Source: Phytophthora quininea
Taxonomy: Eukaryota; Oomycota; Peronosporomycetes; Peronosporales; Peronosporaceae
Reading direction: 5' to 3'
NCBI GenBank assembly: GCA_011947345.1
Contig: JAAVTG010000649.1
Span: 1 to 64,000 of the forward strand
Length of the DNA stretch: 64,000 bases
The notes below the pieces were generated by a model, which had not been told where the DNA came from, made no database searches, and saw nothing but the letters and a program-made list of their open reading frames with translations. Below, in pieces: positions 54,924 to 64,000 of this stretch (positions within the stretch are counted from its first letter, which is position 1; each line of letters starts with the position of its first letter). The translations under genes were made by a program, and so were the position numbers.

Positions 54924-56125
54924 TTAGAAGATTGCGTCTGCATCACTCGGATCGTGCGAAGGCGGTATCAAGAGAGCCTGCAATCTCGACAGTAGCTGGG
55001 CGTTGCACGGGAGTGTAACAGGAAGATTGCTCGCGCGCAGCAGTTTTTTTCGGAGATGGTCCAGGCAGAAATCGTTACTTCCGCCGTGCTCCATGATTCT
55101 CGTCATCGTCATTTGCAGTGTCAGAAAGTCTTGTTCAGTGTCGCTGCTGACGTCTCTTGGAAAGCAAACTCGACTTCCCTGGTGAGCTGTTCGGTTGACT
55201 TGGGCTGTGTCTGTGACTGCAGGGATTGAATGCTGTTGAAGACGCCGAGGTCGAGAACGTTCAGATCCAGGCCCTGCGCTAGCTGCTGCTTCAAGAGAAT
55301 AGTCCACCCGTCGCTGCATCCTGCCGCAAACACTTCTGGATCTCCAGGTAGAACGTGGGGAGAAGCGTTATCCTGCTGTAAATGAATGAGCATGTGCTGC
55401 TGGTCACGAGGCCATTTTGCCTTAATGGTTGGTATGACCTTCTTGATGAGCATCTCACGCGACACGGCATGAGTGATGGAGATAGGACGTTGCTCGACAA
55501 TGCCCGCCGGTCTCCTGTCAGTGTGTTCTCGGTGACGTACTCCTCGACAATGGGCCATATGCTCGCCTTTCCGTCCCAGTCTCTGCGTGGCCGCTGCACT
55601 GCACACAAGAACTTCACTTATTTTAATGAACCGCTTGCTTTGGACGTGCTCGATCGGCACTTCCTCACCTGTCAGCGCGTAAACCATCGCCCCACTTTTT
55701 AATGTAAAACCATTTTTCATCAAGATGTACGGTGTTGTACATGGGGTCAAATAGTAAGCTCCGTCCAGGGTTGGGACGACATGGTCCATGCACCACCTCA
55801 GCCTGTCGGCTTTATGGCGTGCTGAGAGCAGCGACCGCGTCTGCACCAATGCTCTGCATAGGCATCCCTCCTAGTTGCTGCACGAGATACGAGCTTGTTG
55901 TGGTGTAGGAATCCACTGAACTTTTGCTAAGGCGGCAGCGAGCTTCCGCACACAACAATACACCTTCCAGATTGTCAGGCGAATGTTGGGCGTGATCTGA
56001 AGGAACCAGATCCGACCCTGCCCGAGCCGGTGTGGCTTCCGCTCACTGTCTACGCTGAAGGCAAATTTAAACCGACGGTACAGGCACGAGTCTTCGCCTG
56101 TACGTCCAAACACTCTCTCACACAC
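54924..56125 (-). pseudogene. DD39D mariner-like transposase relic
   Basis: Pieces of a plant/oomycete-type mariner transposase occur in order on the minus strand: a helix-turn-helix lead (ITPNIRLTIWKVYCCVRKLA), then ADRLRWCMDHVV. The first catalytic Asp is in VHLDEKWFYIK (read in another frame near 55730), the second in LQQDNASPHV, and the third in LNVLDLGVFNSIQSLQ, 39 residues after the second. The C-terminal block is RIMEHGGSNDFCLDHLRKKL and LLSRLQALLIPP. Several frame changes and an in-frame stop near 55870 show decay. Ends of the element were not found. Confidence 0.7.
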
Positions 56126-57142
56126 TCAAAACCCCGTGGCACCAGCAGACGAAGGTTGCCTGGTCCCGTGGACTCTCTTACGGGGGCGCCGGAGTATAAC
56201 TCCGGCTGGAAGTCACGTTGGAATGCGACCCGCACTCCACACACAAGGGCTCTCTCGCCCAACACTCCCTATTAATAGGGCCAAACCAAAATACACTCTA
56301 ACTACCACTCTTCACTCTTGGTCTGACCAAACGAACACTTACTTCACGAAGGTCTGTGTTCGCTCGCAGGCATAACCCACGACCACAGGGCAAGGTGCTT
56401 ACCTAGGACGCTTGGCCGCTTGGGAAGTCGGGGAAAATTCTGCTCTGTTTGTATCGCCCTCTCGGGCTCTTACTCTTTCTAATCCTACCCTTATCTATGA
56501 ATCTATACAAATGTCAAGTGAAACGCAAGCGTCGCCGTCGGAGCTACCCATCCGAAGCTTCACGACCAGGCGATGGTTCGCAATAGCGACCGCCTCGGGA
56601 TAGCGACCTTTACTGAAGCTTCGCCTCGCGTCGCCATTGGTCCAGCTCGACGCCTTTTATCAGCCAATAGCGGAGGCGACAGTTCGTTGACGGATCTGGG
56701 AGAAATCTCCACACCACATGTGGTCGCAGCTTGGATCGTTCGCTGACTTCGACGCTCAGTAACGGGCAATTTCCTAACACGCCTGCACAGCAGCGTACGA
56801 TCGACTTTCTTTCTTCCTCGGGCCGTCGCCCTGGACGCCACTACGGCTGCAATTCGTTCCCTCTTTGAGTGCATTCCCCGTTACCAAATGCGCGAGACTA
56901 CACCAGAGCTGAAGCCGGTAGCCTCTGCGATGCTGCTCATCTCACCATGCGCTAGGCGCCCCTTATCGCTGTTGAGGAGAAGAGCCTCTCAGATCTACTA
57001 CCGCTTGTTGTCTGTAGTCTGCTCCATTGTCGAGTTGGCGCTTGCAGCCAGGATCCACACTGACCAGTGTAGATATCTGACCGCAAGTTCAAAATCAGCG
57101 GGAAAAATTGTGTTTGCGCAACATCAAACTCGATGTGGGTAC
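56126..57142. other. Repeat-like intergenic DNA
   Basis: No gene recognised. A perfect eight-base-pair hairpin GCCGGAGT-ATA-ACTCCGGC lies at 56188-56206. The GC-rich, promoter-like stretch at 56400-57120 resembles an isolated LTR in style, but no matching second copy is in the window. Confidence 0.25.
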
Positions 57143-57785
57143 CTACCTGTTTGGGGAGGGTATATGGTTTAAGCTGATGCAACCGATATGGAACCCCCTA
57201 CCCTCCGCTGTTTTCCGCACGGAGGTTGTACTGGTTTCCTCCAGGGAAGACTTTATCGTGGTGTGAAAACTCCAGTACAGCAAAATTAATCCCAGAACCA
57301 AGCACTGGGCATACTGCTGGCACAGCCGGGTTTGCATACAAATGCCTGGGATCTCGGAGGGGGGAGTAGGGCAGTTCCTGTCTGACTGCAACATTGCTTT
57401 TGCCACCGCTCTGTACATCGAAAAGCTAAAAGACTCCTTCCCCTTATAAAGACTGTCATTGCTATTTTGTGCGCCTCTGGCCACAGTATGGTGGAGGTCC
57501 TTAAAGAAGCACCGCATTTGCGAATCAAAGTCGTGGGGTTGGGAAATTTCTGTCGCGGTGTAAAAGTACACAATTGCTGAGCGCACATTCCCAAACGTGG
57601 ACTCACCAGTCACCCCACGTTGCTCCATAGAAATTAAATATCTCATGTAGGAGGTGTCGGAAGTGTCTACCTTGCATTGTCAAAACATCCAAAGTTAACG
57701 GGCTTCGTAATGGAGCTGTAGAAAACTGCAGTGTGATTGTGTTTGCATTTATGGCTTCAAGCTCACGAAATTCGCTCGCAAACAT
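57143..57785 (-). pseudogene. Crypton recombinase N-terminal fragment (relic)
   Basis: Two minus-strand frames match the core-binding domain of the Crypton recombinases in this window: HLLHEIFNFYGATWGD then MRYLISMEQRGVTGESTFGN, VRSAIVYFYTATEISQPHDF and CFFKDLHHTVARGAQNS. The last block aligns with LFFKGLKRTVARRSHAS of the tandem copies, and the following SLYKGKESFSFSMYRAVAKA with the KKPLSFSVLRLL segment. The catalytic domain is absent. This is a third or fourth Crypton lineage, in decay. Confidence 0.65.
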
Positions 57786-59783
57786 GGATTTACATCCGTG
57801 TTAATGTACGGCCTCTCCGCAAAGCAAGCCAACGCTCGCAGATAAATGTACTTGGTCTTCTCCGCCGTAGTATTTCTCATCGAGATTCTCCATCGGAACA
57901 AAGTGACCTTTTAAGAACACGTAGCTATTTCGACCAATTAAAACGCGTCGTTCAAAATGCACGAGGAATTCTATCTGTACATATCGGTTATCCTGGTATG
58001 GCAACGGTTTCTTTGTACGGCAGCCCTACCGGTTTTGGGATTAATTCGGCAGTATGTGGCGCACACCAAAAGTAGGTACCGAGCCCATACAAATTTCAAG
58101 TGGTCAACGTTAATAAATCTTCTGTTTTGCATGCTTTCTACAGGTTTATTGTTTATTCACAGGTCATTCAAAATATAATGTCCTAAAAGCTGAATTTATT
58201 TACGTTTGAGATTTGTATCAACTAAAACGTTTTTTCGACTGAGCAGATGGATATTGACCTTTAGGCATCGAGGAAATGGCAGACACAACGAAGTATCCAA
58301 GACCAACCACAGTTAGATGCACGGCTTGTGTCGAAAGTAGCTGGCAATGTTTCTTTCCAGAGCTGGCAGTAGACGACAGCAGTGTCCGGACCGCTGGAAA
58401 TGGTCGATAATCGGCGAAGTTTGGCTGTCGACGCTGGACTCCAGCGCTGCAGCTGCAGTTGTTGCGGTGCGTGAATGCTGCACAACGAGCTGACAATTCA
58501 CGCTTTGTAGGCGCGCATTAGTAGTGGGTACGAAATGCGTTGAGGTTGTTGGATGCAGCAACGATGCTGCTCCATGACCGATATGAAGGAGATGGGGTTG
58601 ACTACTAGAACTACACGTGGAGTCGCCTGAAGGCGCACCAAGTTGGGCAGGAAATGCCCAACAGTAGCACTAGCAGCCCAATCCTCTAGTTTTGTCAGTA
58701 CGTTTTTCATTTGCATTACCAGTCTTCAATTCAATCAAATTTAAGGAAATTCATGTACGCACACGCCACCCTCTGCTTTTTCATTTGCAAGCACGCTATG
58801 GAATGGCAATTTTGACTCTGTAGCAGATTTTTTGGCAGTTGCGGCAACGGAGAAACAAACGCGCCAATATCCTCCCTCGACTGGAAACTGGAGAAGGCGA
58901 CCACACTCGGATAGCATGTCGTTCCCCTCGGGTTCACTTGCTGAAACTTCCATTAAGTTAGCTCAGCACTGATAGAGAAATAAGTCTTGAAATGAAAACA
59001 TCCTAACCATAAATACTTTCTCCGTGCTTAGCACGGCCTTGCACCTTGCGTTGAAGTTGCACTGTGCAAGTTTTGGCGCAGATTATTCTACTGCAGAACG
59101 CATAATCACTCCAGAAAAAGGTGCACCGCCACAAATCAATGCTTGCTACAAATTGCTGCTTGACTTGCAGTTTCACCTCTAACGTGTTAATCACGAAGTG
59201 TTTTCACTTCAGGGTTTCCGGTACCTTCCATTTTGAAAGAAAAACTCTAATGCGCACCGCTAGCTCGCTTTTGTAATTGAAGTTTTAAATGATTTATGAA
59301 CTCTGCAGTGATTACGAGGCAGGTGAGATTTGCACGCTTCGGGTACAGTATTCACTCACTCACTCACCGTGACCTGAGCAAAGTGGTTTTTGCTAATGTA
59401 ATCGCCTCAACCGATCTCGAAAACGGCGGCGGTGAAAACAACATCTGAATAGCAAACTTCATATAGCACTCAAAAGCAGTAAGGCAGCGGAGAATTCGAG
59501 GATAGCTTTTACCGCAGCAAATATTAATACTTGTACTGTACATACATGTACTTTCCTCTAGAAACTGCTTCCGAAAATTGAATAAAAGTTCAACCTTGAA
59601 GCGCGAAGGGCTTCCACTCAAATATGATTCAACTACTTTAGTAAGACAAAACTTGAGTTTTGTGAGATGGCGTAAGACAGATGTCCTATTATTTCTCAAC
59701 AAAACTATTGACAAAAAGCAAAACACCTTAGTTTTAGTATGCCAGGAAATAAATGCGTTGAGGGGAGAATCAGTAGCCAGGTT
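57786..59783. other. AT-rich gene-free region left of the third Crypton
   Basis: About 2 kb with no supported gene. A minus-strand frame at 58498-58716 (KLEDWAASATVGHFLPNLVR) and another at 58741-58953 look somewhat protein-like but match no family I know. GTAAGACA or CGTAAGAC occurs at 59641 and 59671, inverted relative to the GTCTTACG sites that flank the next Crypton. Confidence 0.3.
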
Positions 59784-61942
59784 GTCTTACGCCCCTAAAT
59801 CCTATCCTATTGGCTCAAATTCCGCCAAGCACGTTGAAGCGAACATGGGGACCGTCAGTCGTGGCCTGGACTCGCACGCACCTCCCGCATTACGACCTCG
59901 GGCCCACGCCCCTACACCTGTACCTGGAGCACTCAGTAGTGCAGACGTTCGCGGTGCTTGCACAGCACCATCAACGAAGAAGGCCTACAAGAGCTACATT
60001 AATGGAATGTCCAAATGGATTAAGGAGAAGCTACCGTCCCCTGAAAGCTACTTCGGCACCGACGGTGAGATTAATGTGGCGATGTTTGAACCATCTCACT
60101 TTGAGAGGTTTCTGCTGGATAAGATGAACTCAAAGTCGCTTAAGGTATCTACCTTGGGAGGCTACCGAAGTGCTGCCAAAGATATCTATCGGCGGAAAAG
60201 ATTCCACTCCCCCGAGTACGAAGATGACCTAAAAACATTTTTCGCGGGCTGAAGCGGATTGAAGCGGATAGCGATCAAAATGGCACTGGACGCACGACAG
60301 GGAAATGTCCTCTGTCCTTCTCTCTCTACAAAATTCTCTGCAAGAAAACGATGTGCATGCTTGATAGTGGATTTGCTCATTTGTACTTGGTGCTGCAGTG
60401 GAACTTAATGTGCAGGTCCAAGTCGATTGAAACCGTGCATGTGGCGCACCTGAACTGTGTTGACGATAGTATTGGATGTGTTCTCCACAAGACTAAAACT
60501 AACCAAGAGGGCAGTGGTCCAAAAGACCCCGACACATTTACAGCAACCCGGTGAACCCAAGCTCATGTTGTATTTTGGCTTTTGGTATTTATTTTGCATC
60601 GAATCCAACGCTAGGTGCTGGTAAGCTTTTCCCGGGTTCGAACGAGAAAAGTAGATTTTCGAAGAAGCTGGCAGTGTTATTACAGGAGGAGACCAGTGGC
60701 AAGGCGTATGGCACACATTCTATACGTAAAGGGGTGGCTACGTTTGCTTCAAGTGGAAGTACGGGTGGCCCGTCAATGGCAAGTGTGTGTCTGCGCTGCG
60801 GGTGGTCTTTGGGTGGAGTTCAGGATCGCTACATTCGCTACGAAGCCGCGGGTGACCAGTTCCTGGGCCGTGTAGTAGCAGGACTTCCACTCAACTCACC
60901 CGATTTTGCAGTGCTACCGCCACACTTTCCAGGAGTAAATGACAGTGTTATTGGCGAAGCTCTACAGATGATGTTTCCGTCGATGAGTAAGGACACAAAA
61001 ATGCGCCCGATTTTAGCTCTCTGTCTGGCATCACTGGTCGAGCATGCCAGATTCCTGAGGCAAACCATACCAGCCAACCACCCATTGTTGTCCTCTGCCA
61101 TATTTCGAGATGACATTTTGATGGATTCACTACAACGCAAATTGGCGAGTCATCATACCTCCACCTTGGTCCCAACAGGAATTCCGCCATACATTCATCT
61201 ATATCAGCAGCAACAGGAGACTCAAAAAGCGGTAGAACGCATGCCAGATGTATTGTTGAGCGGGATCTCTAAGCTTTTGGACGAAAAGGGGTTGGAACCG
61301 GAGCAATGAGAAAAGAGGAGCTCCAGTCTACCATACGCGAGCTTCTAGCCGAAGCTGGGCTGTATCAGAGAGCCAGGGTCCAGACAGAGGATAATCCCCA
61401 AGCAAATCATGGCACCATCATTTATTGGAGTCAAGATGGTAAGTTTCATCGGCTACCAGAAGATTTTGAGTTCCCTGACGTTGATGCTCTTGGCGTCTGG
61501 CACCTGTGGTGGTTCGGAAACGCATCTATGGGTTATCCTCCGTTTAAAGGTTTGCAGCCGTCTGACTTCGCCACAAAAGTCAAGCGTAAACGGTATTCAG
61601 AATGGACTGTCTTGGTGAAAAATTTGCGAGACGCAGTAAAGACCGCTACTGGACGAGATCTCAAGCCACCTCGGAGTCAGCACGAAGCCGACCTTCTTTT
61701 CGATATAGCGATCAAAAACGTGCCCATGAAGAAAGCATCAACTGGAAAGACACCTAGTAGGCCTGATAGAGCAGCAACAACACTTAGACGAATTCGAGAA
61801 GCTCTGCACGAAGCAAACCCCGAAGCTCGAACCGTGCCGTTCCGTCGTCGAAAGCGCAGGGCAACTAATCAACTTAACGACTAATCGACTCCTTTTTGTC
61901 CAATCCAATCAATTCAATTTCGCGTAACCGCGTCGTCTTACG
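59784..61942 (+). mobile_element. Third Crypton element, nearly intact
   Basis: The recombinase gene is flanked by a direct repeat GTCTTACG at 59784-59791 and 61935-61942; in a wider frame GTTGTCTTACG and GTCGTCTTACG agree at 10 of 11. Cryptons are thought to integrate by recombination at a short shared site, leaving such direct copies at each end. The limits given are therefore a hypothesis; the coding content is certain. Confidence 0.5.
59845..61884 (+). CDS. Crypton tyrosine recombinase, third family (frame breaks)
   Basis: From the ATG at 59845 a Pro/Ala-rich leader precedes the core-binding domain (TAPSTKKAYKSYINGMSKWI; SKSLKVSTLGGYRSAAKDIY). The catalytic domain has Arg in WNLMCRSKSIETVHV, Lys in LHKTKTN, His and Arg in YGTHSIRKGVATFA, and the nucleophile Tyr in GVQDRYIRYEAAGD, so the full R-K-H-R-Y set is present. 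The C-terminal extension shares PTGIPPYIHLY and LPEDFEFPD with the tandem Cryptons. Its end is basic (RTVPFRRRKRRATNQLND). Breaks lie near 60247 (G run), 60525 (CCCC) and 61305-61315; each is mended by one base in a run. Protein similarity to the tandem copies is clear but moderate, so this is a separate lineage. It may be an active element. Confidence 0.82.
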
Positions 61943-62411
61943 AATGCTCGACACAAGTGATTGTCTGGAGAATAAAAGATGCCTCGGATGATCAGCCAAA
62001 AGGCTGTGGACGGCAACTCAGAAACACCCATTCCTTGGACAGTTTTTGTGTACAACCATCGAAACAGCGGCTCAGCAGCTCTGACAAAGTGGGTGTCCAT
62101 ATTTCGCGCTCACACAGATTACAGTTTTTCCAGAGCAACAACGCGTTTCAAATCCAACATCCCCCGAATTCGTCGACTCGACAGCTGATCCAACCTTCAA
62201 TACACAACCAACACTGACGCCCGCAGACAGGAAAAAATCTATCCACACGCTTACAGGTTACGCTGCTTGTGATATCGTCGCTGTCTCGTAATATCGGTCT
62301 CTTCCAGTCATGGCAGTCTGCAGCAATTGTCCATTCTCAAATTTGCTGCCAACAGCGCACGGGGCTACCCAACCTCGTTCCGATCTCTCCAGCCGACGGC
62401 ACTTCCGAACC
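61943..62411. promoter_or_regulatory. Spacer between Crypton and transporter gene
   Basis: About 470 bp with no supported gene; short frames at 61957-62217 are without family features. The right part should contain the promoter of the transporter. Confidence 0.3.
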
Positions 62412-63831
62412 ATGAAGGGCATCGAGGCTGGCACTCCAGGCTATGAGATTCACACCACCGAAGCCCGGCTCCGCCGTAAATGAAGAACCAGTGGCGCATC
62501 CGTCCATTTGGCTGTTGCTGGCTGTCTCCATGCCACGAATGGCCATCAACATGGCTTGGTCGGCTCAGTGGGCTGCACTTGGCCCGTACCTCTCCACGCT
62601 GCTTTCGAATTCCGCTGTCCAAGCGACACAGTTCATTGGTCCGATCGTCGGCATCATTGTGAACCCCACCGTCGGGGTCTTCAGCGATCGCAGCACCGCT
62701 CGCTTCGGTCGTCGTCGTCCCTTCCTCATCACTGCTGGCATCCTCTGCGTCGTTTGTTGGATTGCAATGGGCTATACCGGTGACATCGGCGAAGCTCTTG
62801 GTGACACGGGCGAGGGCGCAAGCGCCAACCGCACCTGGACGACGGTGTTCACCATCCTCTTCTACGCTTGGATGGATATCACCGTCGGAGCTGTGCAGAC
62901 ACCGGCCATGCTGCTCATCGCCGACTTTGCTGGCGATCGACAGACTACTGGAGCGGCGCTTGGTCAGGCCTGGTCGACACTTGGCTCGATTGTCGTCGCC
63001 GTGTACATTGACGCTTTTGGCGCTGCGTACCGGACCATGCATTGGTTCATGGGCACGCTGTCGGTCGTCATGATCGTGTGCATCACAGTGGCTTGCGTGT
63101 TCGCCAAGGAGACCCCGCTGGACCCCAGCAAGGTCGAAAAAATGTCTGCGTTTAAGCAGACGATGAACGCCTTCGCCGGGATCTGGGTGGGTGTCAAGAC
63201 GCTGCCCAAGGTGCTGATGATCTACGCGGTGGCCTTCTTCTTCGTCCAGTACGGCTACACGGCATACAACGGCAACAAGGGGCAGTTCTTCGGACTCGAG
63301 GTCTATGGAGGAACCTCAACAAACGCCGATAACTGCGACCCGTGCAGCGACGAGCAGACCGCCTACAACGACGGAGTGAGTCTCGCGGGCGGCACTGCTG
63401 ACCTGCTCTACAATATCGTCGGGTACGTGTACTCGTGGACGTTGCCATTCCTCGTGAGCAAGTTCGGGCTCAAGTGGGTGCTGACGATGTCGACGGTGCC
63501 GCAAATGCTGCTGCTGGTCATGGCCTGGGTCAGCAGCAAGTCCTTTGACGTGTTTGTCGTCGCCATCACCGGCATGACCTCGTCCGTCTGGTTCTCGTGC
63601 ATGGTGCCGGTCATCATTCACGTCATGGGCGACGACGTCGAGATCGGCATGTACGTGGGGGCCCTGAACTCGGCCAACTGCCTGGGGCAGCTCGTCAACT
63701 TTGCCATCGGCACGGCCATTGTCAACACGTCGCTCGGCTACAAGCTACCGGTCTTCCTGGGCGGCTTGATGAGCACCATCGCCTTCTTCATCTCGTCCAT
63801 CTTCCTCAACATCAACATGTACAGCTTGTAA
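62412..63831 (+). CDS. Sucrose-transporter-like GPH/MFS symporter
   Basis: This is a twelve-helix sugar:cation symporter of the GPH/SUT type. The signature between helices 2 and 3 is present: DRSTARFGRRRPFLITAG, with the GRRRPF typical of plant and fungal sucrose transporters. Other segments include WLLLAVSMPRMAINMAW, GRRRPF, WMDITVGAVQTPAMLLIADF, AFFFVQYGYTAYNGN and VGALNSANCLGQLVNFAIGT, and a Cys pair (NCDPC) in an external loop. A long frame is open from 62443. Upstream, an ATG at 62412 starts MKGIEAGTPGYEIHTTEA, which would join after one frame slip near 62460 and gives a more natural cytosolic N-terminus; I take it as the start. Substrate (sucrose, other glucosides) cannot be told from sequence. 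Confidence 0.82.
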
Positions 63832-63929
63832 AGAGTCTGGGCTTGCTCCTTTTGTGTGTGTTTGACGGGAAATGTATCGAATTTTAGTCCTAATACACTG
63901 GCGTTGTTCAAGCAGAAGCTTACCTCCGT

Positions 63930-64000
63930 CTAGAGGCAGCGTAGCACGTCCGACACCTCTATCTTGAAGCGGTTGGGCCTGATAATACTGAGTGCTCACG
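63930..64000 (-). CDS. Possible C-terminal end of a gene beyond the right edge
   Basis: The minus strand reads IIRPNRFKIEVSDVLRCL and then TAG at 63930-63932. Composition is protein-like and the gene would converge on the transporter. Only about 23 codons are visible and no family can be named. Confidence 0.22.

Noticed and set aside
58218..58953. Minus-strand frames with somewhat protein-like composition
   Set aside because: Frames overlap, change repeatedly, and match no family I can name; kept only as a note in the intergenic entry.
59578..59844. Open extension upstream of the third Crypton start
   Set aside because: The sequence is AT-rich and unlike the leaders of other Cryptons; the natural start is the methionine at 59845.
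1..64000. tRNA, rRNA or CRISPR features
   Set aside because: No cloverleaf box A/box B pair, rRNA core or spacer-repeat pattern was recognised on reading either strand; a covariance-model search would be decisive.

Overview
This is nuclear DNA of a filamentous oomycete, most likely Phytophthora or a close relative. The left two thirds are packed with GC-rich genes whose few introns are short (about 55-85 bp, GT-AG). Two features point to oomycetes: a seven-helix receptor fused to an inositol-polyphosphate 4-phosphatase, an architecture known from oomycete GPCR-bigrams, and several Crypton-type tyrosine-recombinase transposons. I cannot name the species.

Layout. 1-12.2 kb: partial FHA-domain gene (-), cullin 1 (+), the 90S processome WD protein UTP7/WDR46 (-), and the 7TM-INPP4 fusion (+). 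12.26-20.4 kb: a transposon block with two head-to-tail Crypton copies (2,670 bp each), a pogo/Tigger-like element with recognisable inverted ends, and a Fanzor (eukaryotic TnpB) remnant followed by a strong hairpin. 20.6-44.7 kb: ordinary genes: a chromodomain protein with a multi-pass membrane C-terminus, NUP133, a WW/PDZ-like/coiled-coil/PH scaffold, a small unknown ORF, an R3H protein, a seven-exon bZIP factor, U2A' with a SAP domain, a membrane-anchored phosphoglycerate-mutase-like protein, a TLC-domain membrane protein, a low-complexity protein with PPPGL motifs, a kelch protein, an RlmN-like radical SAM enzyme with a C-terminal membrane tail, and a TRF4/PAPD5-like poly(A) polymerase. 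44.8-62 kb: gene-poor, AT-richer DNA holding a MITE, LTR-like fragments, a MULE relic, a SET-domain relic, a DD39D mariner relic, two Crypton relics and a third, nearly intact Crypton. 62.4-63.8 kb: a sucrose-transporter-like symporter, then possibly the end of a further gene. This alternation of gene islands and transposon tracts is typical of Phytophthora.

A property of the sequence itself governs how the genes should be read. Almost every large gene is split by one-base frameshifts, and most of those I could place lie at or beside short runs of one base. The two Crypton copies differ, as far as I aligned them by eye, only at four such runs, and each copy keeps a frame open where the other is broken. 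Most frame breaks are therefore probably sequencing or assembly errors, so I give broken genes as whole loci and mark the breaks. True relics (Fanzor, MULE, SET, mariner, two Cryptons) carry substitutions, stops or missing domains instead.

The genes do not form operons. Functional groups are ubiquitin ligation (CUL1), ribosome and RNA biogenesis (UTP7, U2A', RlmN-like, TRF4-like), nuclear architecture (NUP133, chromodomain-membrane protein), and signalling or scaffolding (GPCR-INPP4, WW-PH protein, FHA protein, bZIP).
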